Shown here: piece after piece, positions 32,947 to 40,630 of the stretch | Layout of the letters: each line of letters begins with the position of its first letter | Position numbering within the stretch: the stretch's first letter is position 1 | Assembly (NCBI RefSeq): GCF_036226665.1 | Contig: NZ_CP109007.1 | Coordinates: 1,178,001 to 1,242,000, forward strand | Reading direction: 5' to 3' | DNA from: Streptomyces sp. NBC_00691 | GTDB taxonomy: Bacteria; Actinomycetota; Actinomycetes; Streptomycetales; Streptomycetaceae | DNA: 64,000 bases | Translations under genes and position numbers: made by a program | The notes under the pieces: generated by a model | The model's database searches: none | Told to the model about the DNA's origin: nothing | What the model saw: only the letters and a program-made list of their open reading frames with translations

Positions 32947-33890
32947 CTAGTGCTCTGACCGGATCGGTTCGCCGGGTTTCTGTTCGCGTCGGGGCTGGGG
33001 CCGGTTGGATGGGCGTCGCAGCCGATCCAAGTTGGCGCAACGCCAACGCCCGCCACCCGGACGTCCTGGCAGCCCAGCGCAAGGAACGCGCCCGCATCCG
33101 CAGCGAGAAGGCCACCCGATGGGGCGGACGCCCTTGGTGCGGCGTGAACGGTCGTCCGGCAAAGCCGGGCCGGTCAGACTGACGAGGTCATCTCCGTCGG
33201 GCCATAGAGGGCCGCGGTCTCACCGGTGATCAGAGCCCAGTATCGGTCGCCGAAGGACCAGTGCCACCACTCGGTGGGGTAGTTCACCAGCCCCGCGGCG
33301 GTGAGCACGGAACCCAGCAGTTTCCGGTTGGCGCGGGCCTCCGTGCCGATGTTGGCGGCGTGGGTGTAGCAGGCACCCTCGCTCTCCTCGGGGTCCGCGT
33401 TCATCCGGGTGCCCAGGTCCAGCTCGCCCCCCTCTGCATCGGCCAGGGTGAGGTCGACGGCCGCGCCGGCGCTGTGCGGAGCGACGTCGGGCGGTGATAC
33501 GTACCGACTCGCCGCCGAGTGGATCTGCTCGGCGGACCAATCGGCATGGACGGCCCGCAGCTGGCTGGCGTACTCCTCGAAGTACGCGCGCTGGAGCGAG
33601 GGTGGCCGGTATCCCTCAACGAACAGCAGTCGCAAGCCCTGCGGGAGCAGCGCCTGGGCCTTCATCAGCCGCTCCAGTACACCGATCCGCAGGTATGCGA
33701 AGGCATCTACCGGATCCCGCTTGCGCGAGTCGACCAGCAACCAGCCGTCCCGGCGGACGTCTACGAGACGTTCGCCGCACTCCGCGACGGGTATAGCGGC
33801 AACGTTCGGATCTGACATCAAGACGATCTCACTCATGACGCGATCATCTCGCAGGACTCACCCGGTGAACCTTCCCGGTCACAGCACTAG
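32947..33890. mobile_element. CTAG-bounded element with imperfect terminal inverted repeats carrying a VanX-like gene
   Basis: The left end reads CTAGTGCTCTGACCGG and the complement of the right end CTAGTGCTGTGACCGG; over the first 31 bp, 26 match, including a further GGTTC and CCGGGT. Both ends are CTAG, which may be a 4-bp target duplication. The right CTAG is shared with the left end of MITE copy 1. Inside are the dipeptidase gene (33174-33836) and about 220 bp at the left (32950-33170) with a short Arg-rich open frame I do not recognise, perhaps a relic. No transposase is visible, so it is non-autonomous. The gap 32842-33173 holds nothing else. Confidence 0.65.
33174..33836 (-). CDS. VanX-like D-alanyl-D-alanine dipeptidase (M15D)
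   Basis: A 220-residue zinc dipeptidase that hydrolyses D-Ala-D-Ala. VanX active-site elements are in place: EGYRPPS with Arg77, the zinc ligands His121 and Asp128 in APHSAGAAVDLTL, and Glu189 plus His192 in PTEWWHWSFGDRYW. No signal peptide, so it is cytoplasmic as VanX is. In glycopeptide resistance VanX removes the drug target precursor; here no vanH or vanA ligase is nearby, so it may serve cell-wall turnover. The gene fills most of a CTAG-bounded element, and its promoter must lie in the 54 bp to the element's right end. Confidence 0.85.
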   Translation of the reverse strand: MSEIVLMSDPNVAAIPVAECGERLVDVRRDGWLLVDSRKRDPVDAFAYLRIGVLERLMKAQALLPQGLRLLFVEGYRPPSLQRAYFEEYASQLRAVHADWSAEQIHSAASRYVSPPDVAPHSAGAAVDLTLADAEGGELDLGTRMNADPEESEGACYTHAANIGTEARANRKLLGSVLTAAGLVNYPTEWWHWSFGDRYWALITGETAALYGPTEMTSSV

Positions 33891-34065
33891 GGCCTGTCGT
33901 CAAACTCCCGTCGTCGCCCGGAGGGCGGCCCCGCGGCGTCTGGTGCGTGCTCTCGGTGTGCCGGGAGGAAGCCCTCGTACTGGACGTACTCGGGCTTTCG
34001 CCCGGTGCGGCGAGAGTGCGTGCCAGGCGTCGCGGGGCAGACGGGAGTTTGACGACAGGCCCTAG
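33887..34065 (+). mobile_element. MITE copy 1 (179 bp, CTAG ends)
   Basis: Terminal repeats are perfect for 26 bp, beginning CTAGGGCCTGTCGTCA and ending with its complement. The interior has a shorter dyad (AGCCC/GGGCT around GTAC repeats). Sequence is identical to copy 2 and differs from inverted copy 3 at one position. The right CTAG (34062-34065) contains the stop codon of the LysR gene; the left CTAG is shared with the VanX element. No coding capacity. Confidence 0.92.
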
Positions 34066-34901
34066 AGGCGTGTCGCGGTGCGGACGAGGTCGGCGACGGC
34101 TCTGGACCGGCTGTGCGGTGGCCAGGCGATGACGGTCGTGACGGCCGGTGCGTCCGGCACCGGCACCGTCGCGTGGTCGTCGCGCAGATGGGCTCGGAGG
34201 GACTCGGGCACGACCGCGCAGGCCCGTCCGAGCGCGATCAGCTGGAACAGCTGGGTGTGGTCGCGCACCTGCGGGCCAGGTCCGTCCGGACAGCTCCCGT
34301 CCCGTCGGGGCCAGCGGGGCAGGGGCAGGCCGGTCAGGGTGGTGACCTCGGCCATGGTCAGATGGGGCCGGTCGGCCAAGGGGTGCCCCGCGGGCAGGAC
34401 CACGACCTGCTGTTCGGTGTGCAGGTCCTCGGTGTCGAGTCCGGCCGTCGTGTCGAAGGGCCGCTGGAGCAGGGCGACATCGGCCCGCCCGTCGCGCAGC
34501 CGCCCCTCCTGCTCGCCGGGACCGCAGAGCATCACCTCGACGGCGACCGCGCCGGGCTCGGCGGCGTAGGCGTCCAGCAGCTTCGACAGCAGTTCGCCGG
34601 CCGCTCCGGCCTTCGTGGCCAGTACCACACCGGGCGGCCCGGCGGCCGCACGGCGGGTGCGGCGCTCGGCGGCTTCGACGGCGTCGAGTGCGGCCCGGCC
34701 CTCCCGCAGAAGCACCGACCCGGCCTCGGTCAAGGCGACCGCGCGGGCGGTGCGGTGCAGCAGGGCCACTCCGAGCCGCCGCTCGAGCTGCTGGATCGCC
34801 CGCGACAGCGGTGGTTGGGCCATGGCGAGCCGCTGCGCCGCCCGCCCGAAGTGCAACTCCTCCGCGACGGCGACGAAGTACCGTAGCTCCCGCGTCTCCA
34901 C
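34062..34901 (-). CDS. LysR family transcriptional regulator
   Basis: A 279-residue LysR regulator. The HTH is at the very start (METRELRYFVAVAEELHFGRAAQRLAMAQPPLSRAIQQLERRLG in pattern); the effector domain runs from PPGVVLATKAGAAG to HSRSRAVADLV. The GTG start at 34901 has a -10 like TACGAT (34913-34908 on the minus strand) 6 nt upstream, so the mRNA is probably leaderless. It is divergent from the SDR gene and likely controls it. The TAG stop is formed by the CTAG end of MITE copy 1. Confidence 0.88.
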   Translation of the reverse strand: METRELRYFVAVAEELHFGRAAQRLAMAQPPLSRAIQQLERRLGVALLHRTARAVALTEAGSVLLREGRAALDAVEAAERRTRRAAAGPPGVVLATKAGAAGELLSKLLDAYAAEPGAVAVEVMLCGPGEQEGRLRDGRADVALLQRPFDTTAGLDTEDLHTEQQVVVLPAGHPLADRPHLTMAEVTTLTGLPLPRWPRRDGSCPDGPGPQVRDHTQLFQLIALGRACAVVPESLRAHLRDDHATVPVPDAPAVTTVIAWPPHSRSRAVADLVRTATRL

Positions 34902-35006
34902 CGCGTCATCGTATCCGGCGCTCACCACGGGCCATATCCGTGCGGTATCGCCGCCCACCCAGTCGGTCTTGGACGTCCCACCCGGGTCCGCACCAGGCTG
35001 GACGGC

Positions 35007-35732
35007 ATGAGTGAACAGACGATCGCGCTGGTGACCGGCGCGAACAAGGGAATCGGATACGAGATCGCGGCGGGCCTGGGCGCCCTCGGCTGGCGGGTCG
35101 GCGTGGGCGCGCGGGACCGACAGCGCCGTGACGCCGCGGTGGAGAAGCTGCGCGCGGCCGGGACGGACGCGTTCGGCGTTCCGCTCGACGTGGCGGACGA
35201 CGCGAGTGCGGCCGCCGCGGCCGAGTTGATCGCCGACCGCGCCGGAGGGCTCGACGTCCTGGTCAACAACGCCGGGATCACCGGCGGTTCGCCGCAGACG
35301 CCCACCACGGTCGATCCCGCGACCGTTCGCGCCGTCGTGGAAACCAACGTGATCGGGGTCATCCGCGTCACCAACGCGATGCTGCCCCTGCTGCGCGGCT
35401 CGGCATCGCCGCGGATCGTGAACATGTCCAGCAGCGTCGGCTCGCTCGTCCTGCAGACCACGCCCGGCATCGACATGGGGCCTGTTCCCGCCGCCTACCT
35501 GGCGTCCAAGACCTTCCTCAACGCCGTCACCGTCCAATACGCCAAGGAGCTGAGCGACACCGGCATCCTGATCAACTCCGGCTGCCCCGGCTTCACCGCC
35601 ACCGACCTCAACGGCTTCCGGGGCGTCCGCACTCCCCGGCAGGGCGCGGCGGTCGCGATCCGCCTCGCGACCCTGCCCGCCGACGGACCGACCGGCGGGT
35701 TCTTCGACGACGACGGAACCGTGCCCTGGTAA
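35007..35732 (+). CDS. SDR family oxidoreductase
   Basis: A 241-residue classical short-chain dehydrogenase. The NADP loop TGANKGIGYE (10-19), VNNAG, catalytic Ser in NMSSSVGS and Tyr-x3-Lys in AAYLASK are all present, with the end TGGFFDDDGTVPW. It resembles carbonyl-reductase-type SDRs. Target of the divergent LysR protein by position. The LysR/SDR pair is flanked by MITE copies 1 and 2 in direct orientation. Confidence 0.9.
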   Translation: MSEQTIALVTGANKGIGYEIAAGLGALGWRVGVGARDRQRRDAAVEKLRAAGTDAFGVPLDVADDASAAAAAELIADRAGGLDVLVNNAGITGGSPQTPTTVDPATVRAVVETNVIGVIRVTNAMLPLLRGSASPRIVNMSSSVGSLVLQTTPGIDMGPVPAAYLASKTFLNAVTVQYAKELSDTGILINSGCPGFTATDLNGFRGVRTPRQGAAVAIRLATLPADGPTGGFFDDDGTVPW

Positions 35733-35743
35733 TGGGCCCCCCA

Positions 35744-35922
35744 CTAGGGCCTGTCGTCAAACTCCCGTCGTCGCCCGGAGGGCGGCCCCGCGGCGTCTGG
35801 TGCGTGCTCTCGGTGTGCCGGGAGGAAGCCCTCGTACTGGACGTACTCGGGCTTTCGCCCGGTGCGGCGAGAGTGCGTGCCAGGCGTCGCGGGGCAGACG
35901 GGAGTTTGACGACAGGCCCTAG
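35744..35922 (+). mobile_element. MITE copy 2 (179 bp, CTAG ends)
   Basis: Identical to copy 1 over 179 bp, same orientation, with perfect 26-bp terminal repeats. It lies 11 bp after the SDR stop codon. The right CTAG (35919-35922) supplies the TAG stop of the ArsR gene on the minus strand. Confidence 0.92.
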
Positions 35923-36266
35923 GGGGTCTTCTCCCGGGGCGCCACGGTCCGGAGGCCGGACTGCATGTCCGCCTGTCCCGCGGGGACGCCGGCGAGGATC
36001 GAGCGGGCGATCAACAGCAGTTCGGTCACCTGATGGCTCGTCAGGGCGTAGTACACGGCCGTACCCTCGCGCCGGGCGACGACCATGCTCGCCCGGCGGA
36101 GCACCGCCAACTGCTGGGAGAGGTAGGCCGGTTCCACACCCGTGTCGCGGAGCATCTCGGCGACCCCGTGTTCGCGTTCGCTCAGCAGCTCCAGGACGCG
36201 GATACGGACGGGGTGTCCCAGTGTCTTGAAGAACTCGGCCTTCAGTCGGTGGAGGGGCGTGCTCAT
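35919..36266 (-). CDS. ArsR family winged-helix regulator (first of two paralogues)
   Basis: A 115-residue ArsR protein: HRLKAEFFKTLGHPVRIRVLELLSERE, then VEPAYLSQQLAVLRRASMVVARREGTAVYYAL, with recognition helix and wing. The metal motif of ArsR (ELCVCDL) is absent; the corresponding segment is GVAEMLRDTG. It is a paralogue of the regulator at 36876. The ATG at 36266 (MSTPLHRLK) is preceded by GGGGTGGG; a GTG at 36275 is also possible. Its stop codon is the CTAG end of MITE copy 2, so the last residues may have been set by the insertion. Confidence 0.82.
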   Translation of the reverse strand: MSTPLHRLKAEFFKTLGHPVRIRVLELLSEREHGVAEMLRDTGVEPAYLSQQLAVLRRASMVVARREGTAVYYALTSHQVTELLLIARSILAGVPAGQADMQSGLRTVAPREKTP

Positions 36267-36460
36267 CGCACCCACCCCGCGCGTCGCGTCGACCCGGCAC
36301 TCAGCAGCATGCCCCCATCCTCGCGCCTGCCCGGACGGAAACGCACCGGGGACGGGTCAGGGGCCGATCATGGCCGGAACCTGCCAGGGCGGTCCGGCAC
36401 TTGGGCCGCACACGGACCGTACGAGGGCGGTACGTGAGCGGTACTGGCCCCGCAGGAGGA

Positions 36461-36859
36461 TCAGGTGGTCGGCCAGGCGTCGCTGCGCCAGGCGCGCTGC
36501 TCCTCGCCGGCGTCGCGGTGCGCGGCGAGCGCCGCGGCGAGGTCGCGGTGGATCGGCACCGGGGGGCCTTCGCCCGCCGGGACGAGGGAGCCGTCGGCGG
36601 GGATCGCGGCCAGTTCGAGGGCGCGGCCGGCGGCCCGCAGCCGCAGCGCCGCCTCCGCGACGGCGAGCTGACCGCCGACGGACCAGCCCCGCAGCCGGGT
36701 CAGGTCGAGGACGACGGGCCCCGTGCCCCGCGCCACGGCCCACCCCACGGCCCCGGTGAACCGTCCCACGGCGTCGGCTCCGAGGAACCCGGCCAGGGAC
36801 AGTACGCCCAGGTCCTGCTGGACGGTGTAGCGCCATTCGATGGTCATGTGCGTCGTCAT
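36461..36859 (-). CDS. STAS domain protein (anti-sigma factor antagonist-like)
   Basis: A 132-residue single STAS domain, resembling SpoIIAA-type anti-anti-sigma factors: LGVLSLAGFLGADAVGRF, VVLDLTRLRGWSVGGQLAVAEAALRLRAAGRALELAA. The usual phosphorylated Ser lies in a DSSG-like loop; here it is GWSVGGQ, which keeps a Ser. It sits between two ArsR paralogues on the same strand. Partners are unknown; the SpoIIE phosphatase at 21211 is a possible regulator. Confidence 0.78.
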   Translation of the reverse strand: MTTHMTIEWRYTVQQDLGVLSLAGFLGADAVGRFTGAVGWAVARGTGPVVLDLTRLRGWSVGGQLAVAEAALRLRAAGRALELAAIPADGSLVPAGEGPPVPIHRDLAAALAAHRDAGEEQRAWRSDAWPTT

Positions 36860-36875
36860 CCTTCTCGTACGGCGA

Positions 36876-37214
36876 TCACTGCGGAAGCACGGGCTGCGGA
36901 AGCACGGGTGGGAGGCAGGACTGCGGGCCGGAGATCTCGGTGAGGATCCTCCGTGCGGCCTGCATCAGCTGGGTGACGTCGCCGCCGGCGAGCGTGTAGA
37001 CGACGGTGGTTCCTTCACGGGTGGCGGTCACGATCCCGAAGCGGCGGAGCACCGCGAGCTGCTGCGAGAGGGCCGCCGGCTCGATCTCGATCCGCGCGAG
37101 CAGTTCCCGTACCGGCGTCGGCCCGTGCTGAAGCAACTCCAGGACCCGGACGCGTACGGGATGGCCCAGCATGCGGAAGAGCTCGGCCTTGGCCTGGTGC
37201 AGCGGGACCGGCAC
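36876..37214 (-). CDS. ArsR family winged-helix regulator (second paralogue)
   Basis: A 112-residue ArsR protein nearly parallel to that at 35919 (HQAKAELFRMLGHPVRVRVLELLQHG, IEPAALSQQLAVLRRFGIVTATREGTTVVYTL). The C-terminus ends in a repeated PQPVLPQPVLPQ tail, encoded by a 14-bp direct duplication. I chose the GTG at 37214 because GGAGGA lies 6 nt upstream. A palindrome AATTGCA-N6-TGCAATT (37302-37321) upstream is a likely autoregulatory operator. It is 16 bp before the STAS gene, so these may be one operon. Confidence 0.82.
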   Translation of the reverse strand: MPVPLHQAKAELFRMLGHPVRVRVLELLQHGPTPVRELLARIEIEPAALSQQLAVLRRFGIVTATREGTTVVYTLAGGDVTQLMQAARRILTEISGPQSCLPPVLPQPVLPQ

Positions 37215-37301
37215 GGTCTGTCCTCCGGGGGCGCGGGTGCGCGGGGCGGGTCGCCGCGGCCCGGTGGACACTCATGGGCACGGCCTGACCAGGATGTATC
37301 G

Positions 37302-37321
37302 AATTGCAGAAATGTGCAATT
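37302..37321. promoter_or_regulatory. ArsR-type operator palindrome
   Basis: AATTGCA-GAAATG-TGCAATT, perfect 7-bp arms, in a notably AT-rich patch of the 336-bp gap 37215-37550, about 90 bp before the ArsR start at 37214. TGCA-centred arms are usual for ArsR operators. Confidence 0.65.
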
Positions 37322-37399
37322 TCCCTATTTGCTTATTTCACCCTCTGAGACGGCGCCCCACGCACCCCTCGCAGCTCGTTCTCGCCACGCGTCACGGAG

Positions 37400-37471
37400 C
37401 CCGCTCCCGAGCCCGCTCCAGAGGTCGTTCCCGAGGCCGGTCCCGAGGCCGGTCCCGAGCCCGGTCCCGGA
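37400..37471. repeat. Six 12-bp tandem repeats in the leader of the oxidoreductase gene
   Basis: Units of the type GCCGGTCCCGAG run from 37400 to 37471, two of them identical, the rest with 1-4 changes. They lie 80 bp before the start codon at 37551 and are probably not translated. Confidence 0.75.
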
Positions 37472-37550
37472 CAGCGGGAACAGACTCCGGGTTCAGGCGG
37501 CTGCAACAGACAGCTCGAAGCGACAGCCGGAACGGACAGAAGGAAGCACC

Positions 37551-38213
37551 ATGAAGATCGGCATCATCGGCGCCGGCCACATCGGCGGCAATCTGACCCG
37601 CCGCCTCACCGCCCTCGGTCACGACGTGTCCGTGGCCAACTCCCGCGGCCCGGAGACCCTCGCGGCGCTCGTCGAGGAGACCGGCGCCACCGCCGTCACC
37701 GCCTCGGAGGCCGCGCGGGGCGCCGAGATCGTCGTCGTGACCGTCCCGCTGAAGAACGTCCCCGACCTGCCGGCCGGGTTCCTCGACGGCGCGGCGGACG
37801 GCTTCGCCGTCATCGACACCGGCAACTACTACCCGCGCGAGCGCGACGGCCGGATCGCCGCGATCGAGGACGAGGGTTTGACGGAGAGCCGCTGGACCGA
37901 GCTCCGGATCGGCCACCCGGTGATCAAGGCCTTCAACGGCACCTACGCGCAGGACATCCTCGACCGGCCGCGCCCGGCGGGCGACCCGGAGCGCCTCGCC
38001 CTGCCCGTGGCGGGTGACGACGCGGGGGCGAAGGAGAAGGTACGGCTCCTCATCGACCAGCTGGGCTTCGACTCCGTGGACGCGGGCGGGATCGACGACT
38101 CCTGGCGCCAGCAGCCCGACACTCCGGTCTACGGCCTCCGGGAGGGCGTGGAGGCGGTGACGAAGGCGCTGGGCGCGGCCTCCCCCGAGCGTCCCGAGGG
38201 CTTCCGGGGCTGA
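37551..38213 (+). CDS. NADPH-dependent F420 reductase-like NAD(P)-binding protein
   Basis: A 220-residue Rossmann protein resembling the F420H2:NADP oxidoreductase (Fno/NpdG) family: MKIGIIGAGHIGGNLTRRL, then VANSRGPETL, VVTVPLKNVPDLPAG, VIDTGNYYPRERDG and HPVIKAFNGTYAQDIL. Family members use NADPH, sometimes with F420 and sometimes another cofactor; the F420 site is not certain here. AGGAAG lies 6 nt before the ATG. It is divergent from the ArsR/STAS genes with the tandem repeat and operator between, so the ArsR protein could also control it. Confidence 0.82.
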   Translation: MKIGIIGAGHIGGNLTRRLTALGHDVSVANSRGPETLAALVEETGATAVTASEAARGAEIVVVTVPLKNVPDLPAGFLDGAADGFAVIDTGNYYPRERDGRIAAIEDEGLTESRWTELRIGHPVIKAFNGTYAQDILDRPRPAGDPERLALPVAGDDAGAKEKVRLLIDQLGFDSVDAGGIDDSWRQQPDTPVYGLREGVEAVTKALGAASPERPEGFRG

Positions 38214-38219
38214 CCCGGT

Positions 38220-38263
38220 CGGCACGGCGGCCACCCACCCGGCCCCGCTCCCCGGCCGTGCCG
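38220..38263. terminator. Inverted repeat after the oxidoreductase gene
   Basis: CGGCACGGC (38220-38228) and GCCGTGCCG (38255-38263), perfect 9-bp arms, 7 bp after the stop codon and before the convergent hydrolase gene. Confidence 0.55.
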
Positions 38264-38307
38264 CGGCCCGGCCGGCCCGGCCGGCCCGGGCGGTCGGCCC
38301 CCGAGCG

Positions 38308-38958
38308 TCAGTCGCGGGCCGGGGCCGTGAACGTGACCTCGGAGGCTCGTACGGTGACCTCCGCGTCGCTCCCCAGGGCGTACGCCGCGACCCGGGAGAC
38401 CGTGGCGGCCGGGACGGCCTCGCTGATCCCGGGCGCCGCCGGGACGTCCTGGGTGGCATGGGCGTCGTGCGGCACGACGACGCGGTAGCCGCGTGCCAGG
38501 GCCGTACGCGCCGTCGCCTGCACACACATCTCGGACATCACGCCGCAGACGGCGACCGCACGCACGCCCGCTCCGGTGAGCACGCCGCCGAGCCGGGTCT
38601 CCGCGAATCCGTCGTCCTGCGGCTTGCGGATGACGAACTCCCGCGGCCCGGACTCGACGGCGTGGTGGAGCTCCCAGCCGGGCGTGTGCGGTTCGTCCTC
38701 CGCGCCGGGCGGTCCGTCGTTCTGGAGGTGCACGACGAGCGCGCCGTCCCGCCGGGCCCGCGCGAGGAGGTCCGTCGTGCGGTCGACGAGCCGCGCGGCC
38801 GCGGGCACGGCCCCCTCACCGGTGACGAAGGCCGACTGCACGTCCACGACGATCAGCGCGTCCACGGGCGGGAGGGCCGGGACGCCCACGGCGGGCGGGG
38901 CGGTCACGACGGTCGAGGTGTTCCCTGCGGGCGGGGCGGTCTCCGCGTGCTGGCTCAT
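38308..38958 (-). CDS. Isochorismatase-like cysteine hydrolase
   Basis: A 216-residue cysteine hydrolase of the isochorismatase/nicotinamidase superfamily. Catalytic triad: Asp in LIVVDVQSAFV, Lys in VIRKPQDDGF, and Cys in AVCGVMSEMCVQATA, followed by the GYRVVVPHDAHAT segment. The N-terminal 28 residues are a Pro/Ala/Thr-rich extension. Probably an amidase or pterin/isochorismate hydrolase; substrate unknown. The ATG at 38958 is used. Confidence 0.88.
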   Translation of the reverse strand: MSQHAETAPPAGNTSTVVTAPPAVGVPALPPVDALIVVDVQSAFVTGEGAVPAAARLVDRTTDLLARARRDGALVVHLQNDGPPGAEDEPHTPGWELHHAVESGPREFVIRKPQDDGFAETRLGGVLTGAGVRAVAVCGVMSEMCVQATARTALARGYRVVVPHDAHATQDVPAAPGISEAVPAATVSRVAAYALGSDAEVTVRASEVTFTAPARD

Positions 38959-39164
38959 CCGACCATGATCCCGCCCGCCCCACCTCGGCTGCCAGGGGAT
39001 TTCGGACCGCAGGGCGGCCGGTTCGCGGCGCCGGTGTCCATGCGCCCGTGCGCCCGTGTCTCCTCCCGCCACGCCTCCCGTCCGCCCCCACGCGCGTCCG
39101 TGTATCGCGGGCGTATCGAAAATCCCATACGCCCTGGGAACCGGCCTTTCCCTTCAATGAGGGC

Positions 39165-39869
39165 ATGACAGCCCGCGCACCCCTGCCCTCGTCGCTCCGC
39201 CGCACACGAAGGATCGTGCTCATCGGCCTCGCGGTCCTCGCAACGGCGGGTGCGCTGTACGTCGTGCGCATGCCGCTCATGATGTCCGCTCCGCGGTGCG
39301 TGGCCGGGCGGTGGCACGGCTGCTTCGACACGTTCAACGGCGTGGTGCTCATGACGCTGGTCGCGGTGCCGCTGTCCCTGCTCGTGGCGGGGGCCCTGAC
39401 GCTCCGGCGGCGGGCCGCCGGTGTCCCGTCCGCGTGGCGGAGGTCGCTGGCCGAGGTGGGCATGGTCCACGGGACGGTGCCGTTCCTGTGGCTGACCCTG
39501 ATGCCGGGCGCGGCGCCCGGCATCGCCCCCGCCCGGGTGAGCCTGGTGCCGCTGCGGGACCTGGTCACGATGGGGACGCTCGGGATCGTGGGCAATCTTC
39601 TGGTCTTCGCCTCGCTGGGCTTCTTCGCCCCGATGCGGTTCAGGGCGCTGGCGTCCGTGCCACGCGTCGCGGCGCTCGGCGCCGCCTGTTCCCTCCTCGT
39701 CGAGACCGCCCAGTACGTGTTCCGGCTCGACCGGGTGTCCTCCGTGGACGACGTCCTGGTCAACACCACCGGTGCCGCACTGGCCGCCCTGGCCTCACGG
39801 CACTGGTGGCGCACCACGGCGGACGCGCCGACGGACCGGCCCCGCCCCGCCATGGCGTCGGCGGCCTGA
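39165..39869 (+). CDS. VanZ family membrane protein
   Basis: A 234-residue membrane protein with about five helices, the last three containing the VanZ motif NLLVFASLGFFAPMRF, LVETAQYVFRLDRVSSVDDVLVNTTGAALAAL. VanZ homologues give low-level glycopeptide (teicoplanin) tolerance, but most actinobacterial members are uncharacterised. It lies 68 bp before a VanR-like response regulator on the same strand. A VanX-like dipeptidase is 5.3 kb away in a mobile element. Confidence 0.85.
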   Translation: MTARAPLPSSLRRTRRIVLIGLAVLATAGALYVVRMPLMMSAPRCVAGRWHGCFDTFNGVVLMTLVAVPLSLLVAGALTLRRRAAGVPSAWRRSLAEVGMVHGTVPFLWLTLMPGAAPGIAPARVSLVPLRDLVTMGTLGIVGNLLVFASLGFFAPMRFRALASVPRVAALGAACSLLVETAQYVFRLDRVSSVDDVLVNTTGAALAALASRHWWRTTADAPTDRPRPAMASAA

Positions 39870-39937
39870 ACCGTGAGTGCGGTGCGCCCCCGACCGCGCG
39901 TGCGCCGGCGCCGAGGTCCGCTGCTTAGGCTTCAGCC

Positions 39938-40630
39938 ATGCGCGTACTGATCGTGGAGGACGAGCCCTACCTGGCCGAAGCCGTCCGTGACGGGCTGCGG
40001 CTCGAGGCGATCGCCGCCGACATCGCCGGGGACGGCGACTCCGCCCTGGAGCTGCTCAGCGTCCACTCCTACGACCTCGCGGTCCTCGACCGCGACATCC
40101 CCGGCCCCTCCGGTGACGAGGTGGCCCGGCGCATCGTCGCCTCCGGGAGCGGCATCCCGATCCTCATGCTCACGGCAGCCGACCGGATCGACGACAAGGC
40201 CTCCGGCTTCGAGCTCGGCGCCGACGACTACCTCACCAAGCCGTTCGAACTGCGGGAGCTCGTCCTGCGGCTGCGGGCTCTCGACCGCAGACGCGCGTAC
40301 GCCCGGCCGCCGGTCCGCGAGCTCGCGGGCCTGCGGGTCGACCCCTTCCGCCGGGAGGTCTTCCGGGACGGGCGGTACGTCGCGCTCACCCGGAAACAGT
40401 TCGCCGTCCTCGAAGTCCTCGTCGCCGCCGAGGGCGGGGTCGTCAGTGCCGAGGAACTGCTCGAACGGGCCTGGGACGAGAACGTCGACCCCCTCACCAA
40501 CGCCGTACGCATCACCGTGTCCGCACTGCGCAAACGGCTCGGCGAACCATGGATCATCGCCACCGTGCCGGGCGTCGGCTACCGCATCGGGACCGGCCCG
40601 GACACGCGCCCCGGCCTGACGCGTGGATAG
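39938..40630 (+). CDS. OmpR/VanR family response regulator
   Basis: A 230-residue regulator with a receiver domain (MRVLIVEDEPYLAEAV, phospho-acceptor Asp in LAVLDRDIPGPSGDE, and Lys in YLTKPFELRELV) and an OmpR winged helix (LTRKQFAVLEVLV to NAVRITVSALRKRLG, VPGVGYRI). A -10 like TAGGCT (39926-39931) ends 6 nt before the ATG, so it may be leaderless. Its 3' end overlaps the histidine-kinase gene by 8 bp, which shows a two-component operon. Confidence 0.92.
   Translation: MRVLIVEDEPYLAEAVRDGLRLEAIAADIAGDGDSALELLSVHSYDLAVLDRDIPGPSGDEVARRIVASGSGIPILMLTAADRIDDKASGFELGADDYLTKPFELRELVLRLRALDRRRAYARPPVRELAGLRVDPFRREVFRDGRYVALTRKQFAVLEVLVAAEGGVVSAEELLERAWDENVDPLTNAVRITVSALRKRLGEPWIIATVPGVGYRIGTGPDTRPGLTRG

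Noticed and set aside
33005..33182. Arg-rich short frame in the left arm of the VanX element as a transposase remnant
   Set aside because: No DDE or zinc motif can be made out; it cannot be called a transposase from sequence alone.
33947..34132. Short frames inside the MITE copies
   Set aside because: The same frame appears in each copy because the DNA is the same; no ribosome site or start context, and the elements are structural only.
37400..37471. Possible CRISPR array
   Set aside because: Units are 12 bp and directly abut without spacers; there are no cas genes. It is a simple tandem repeat.
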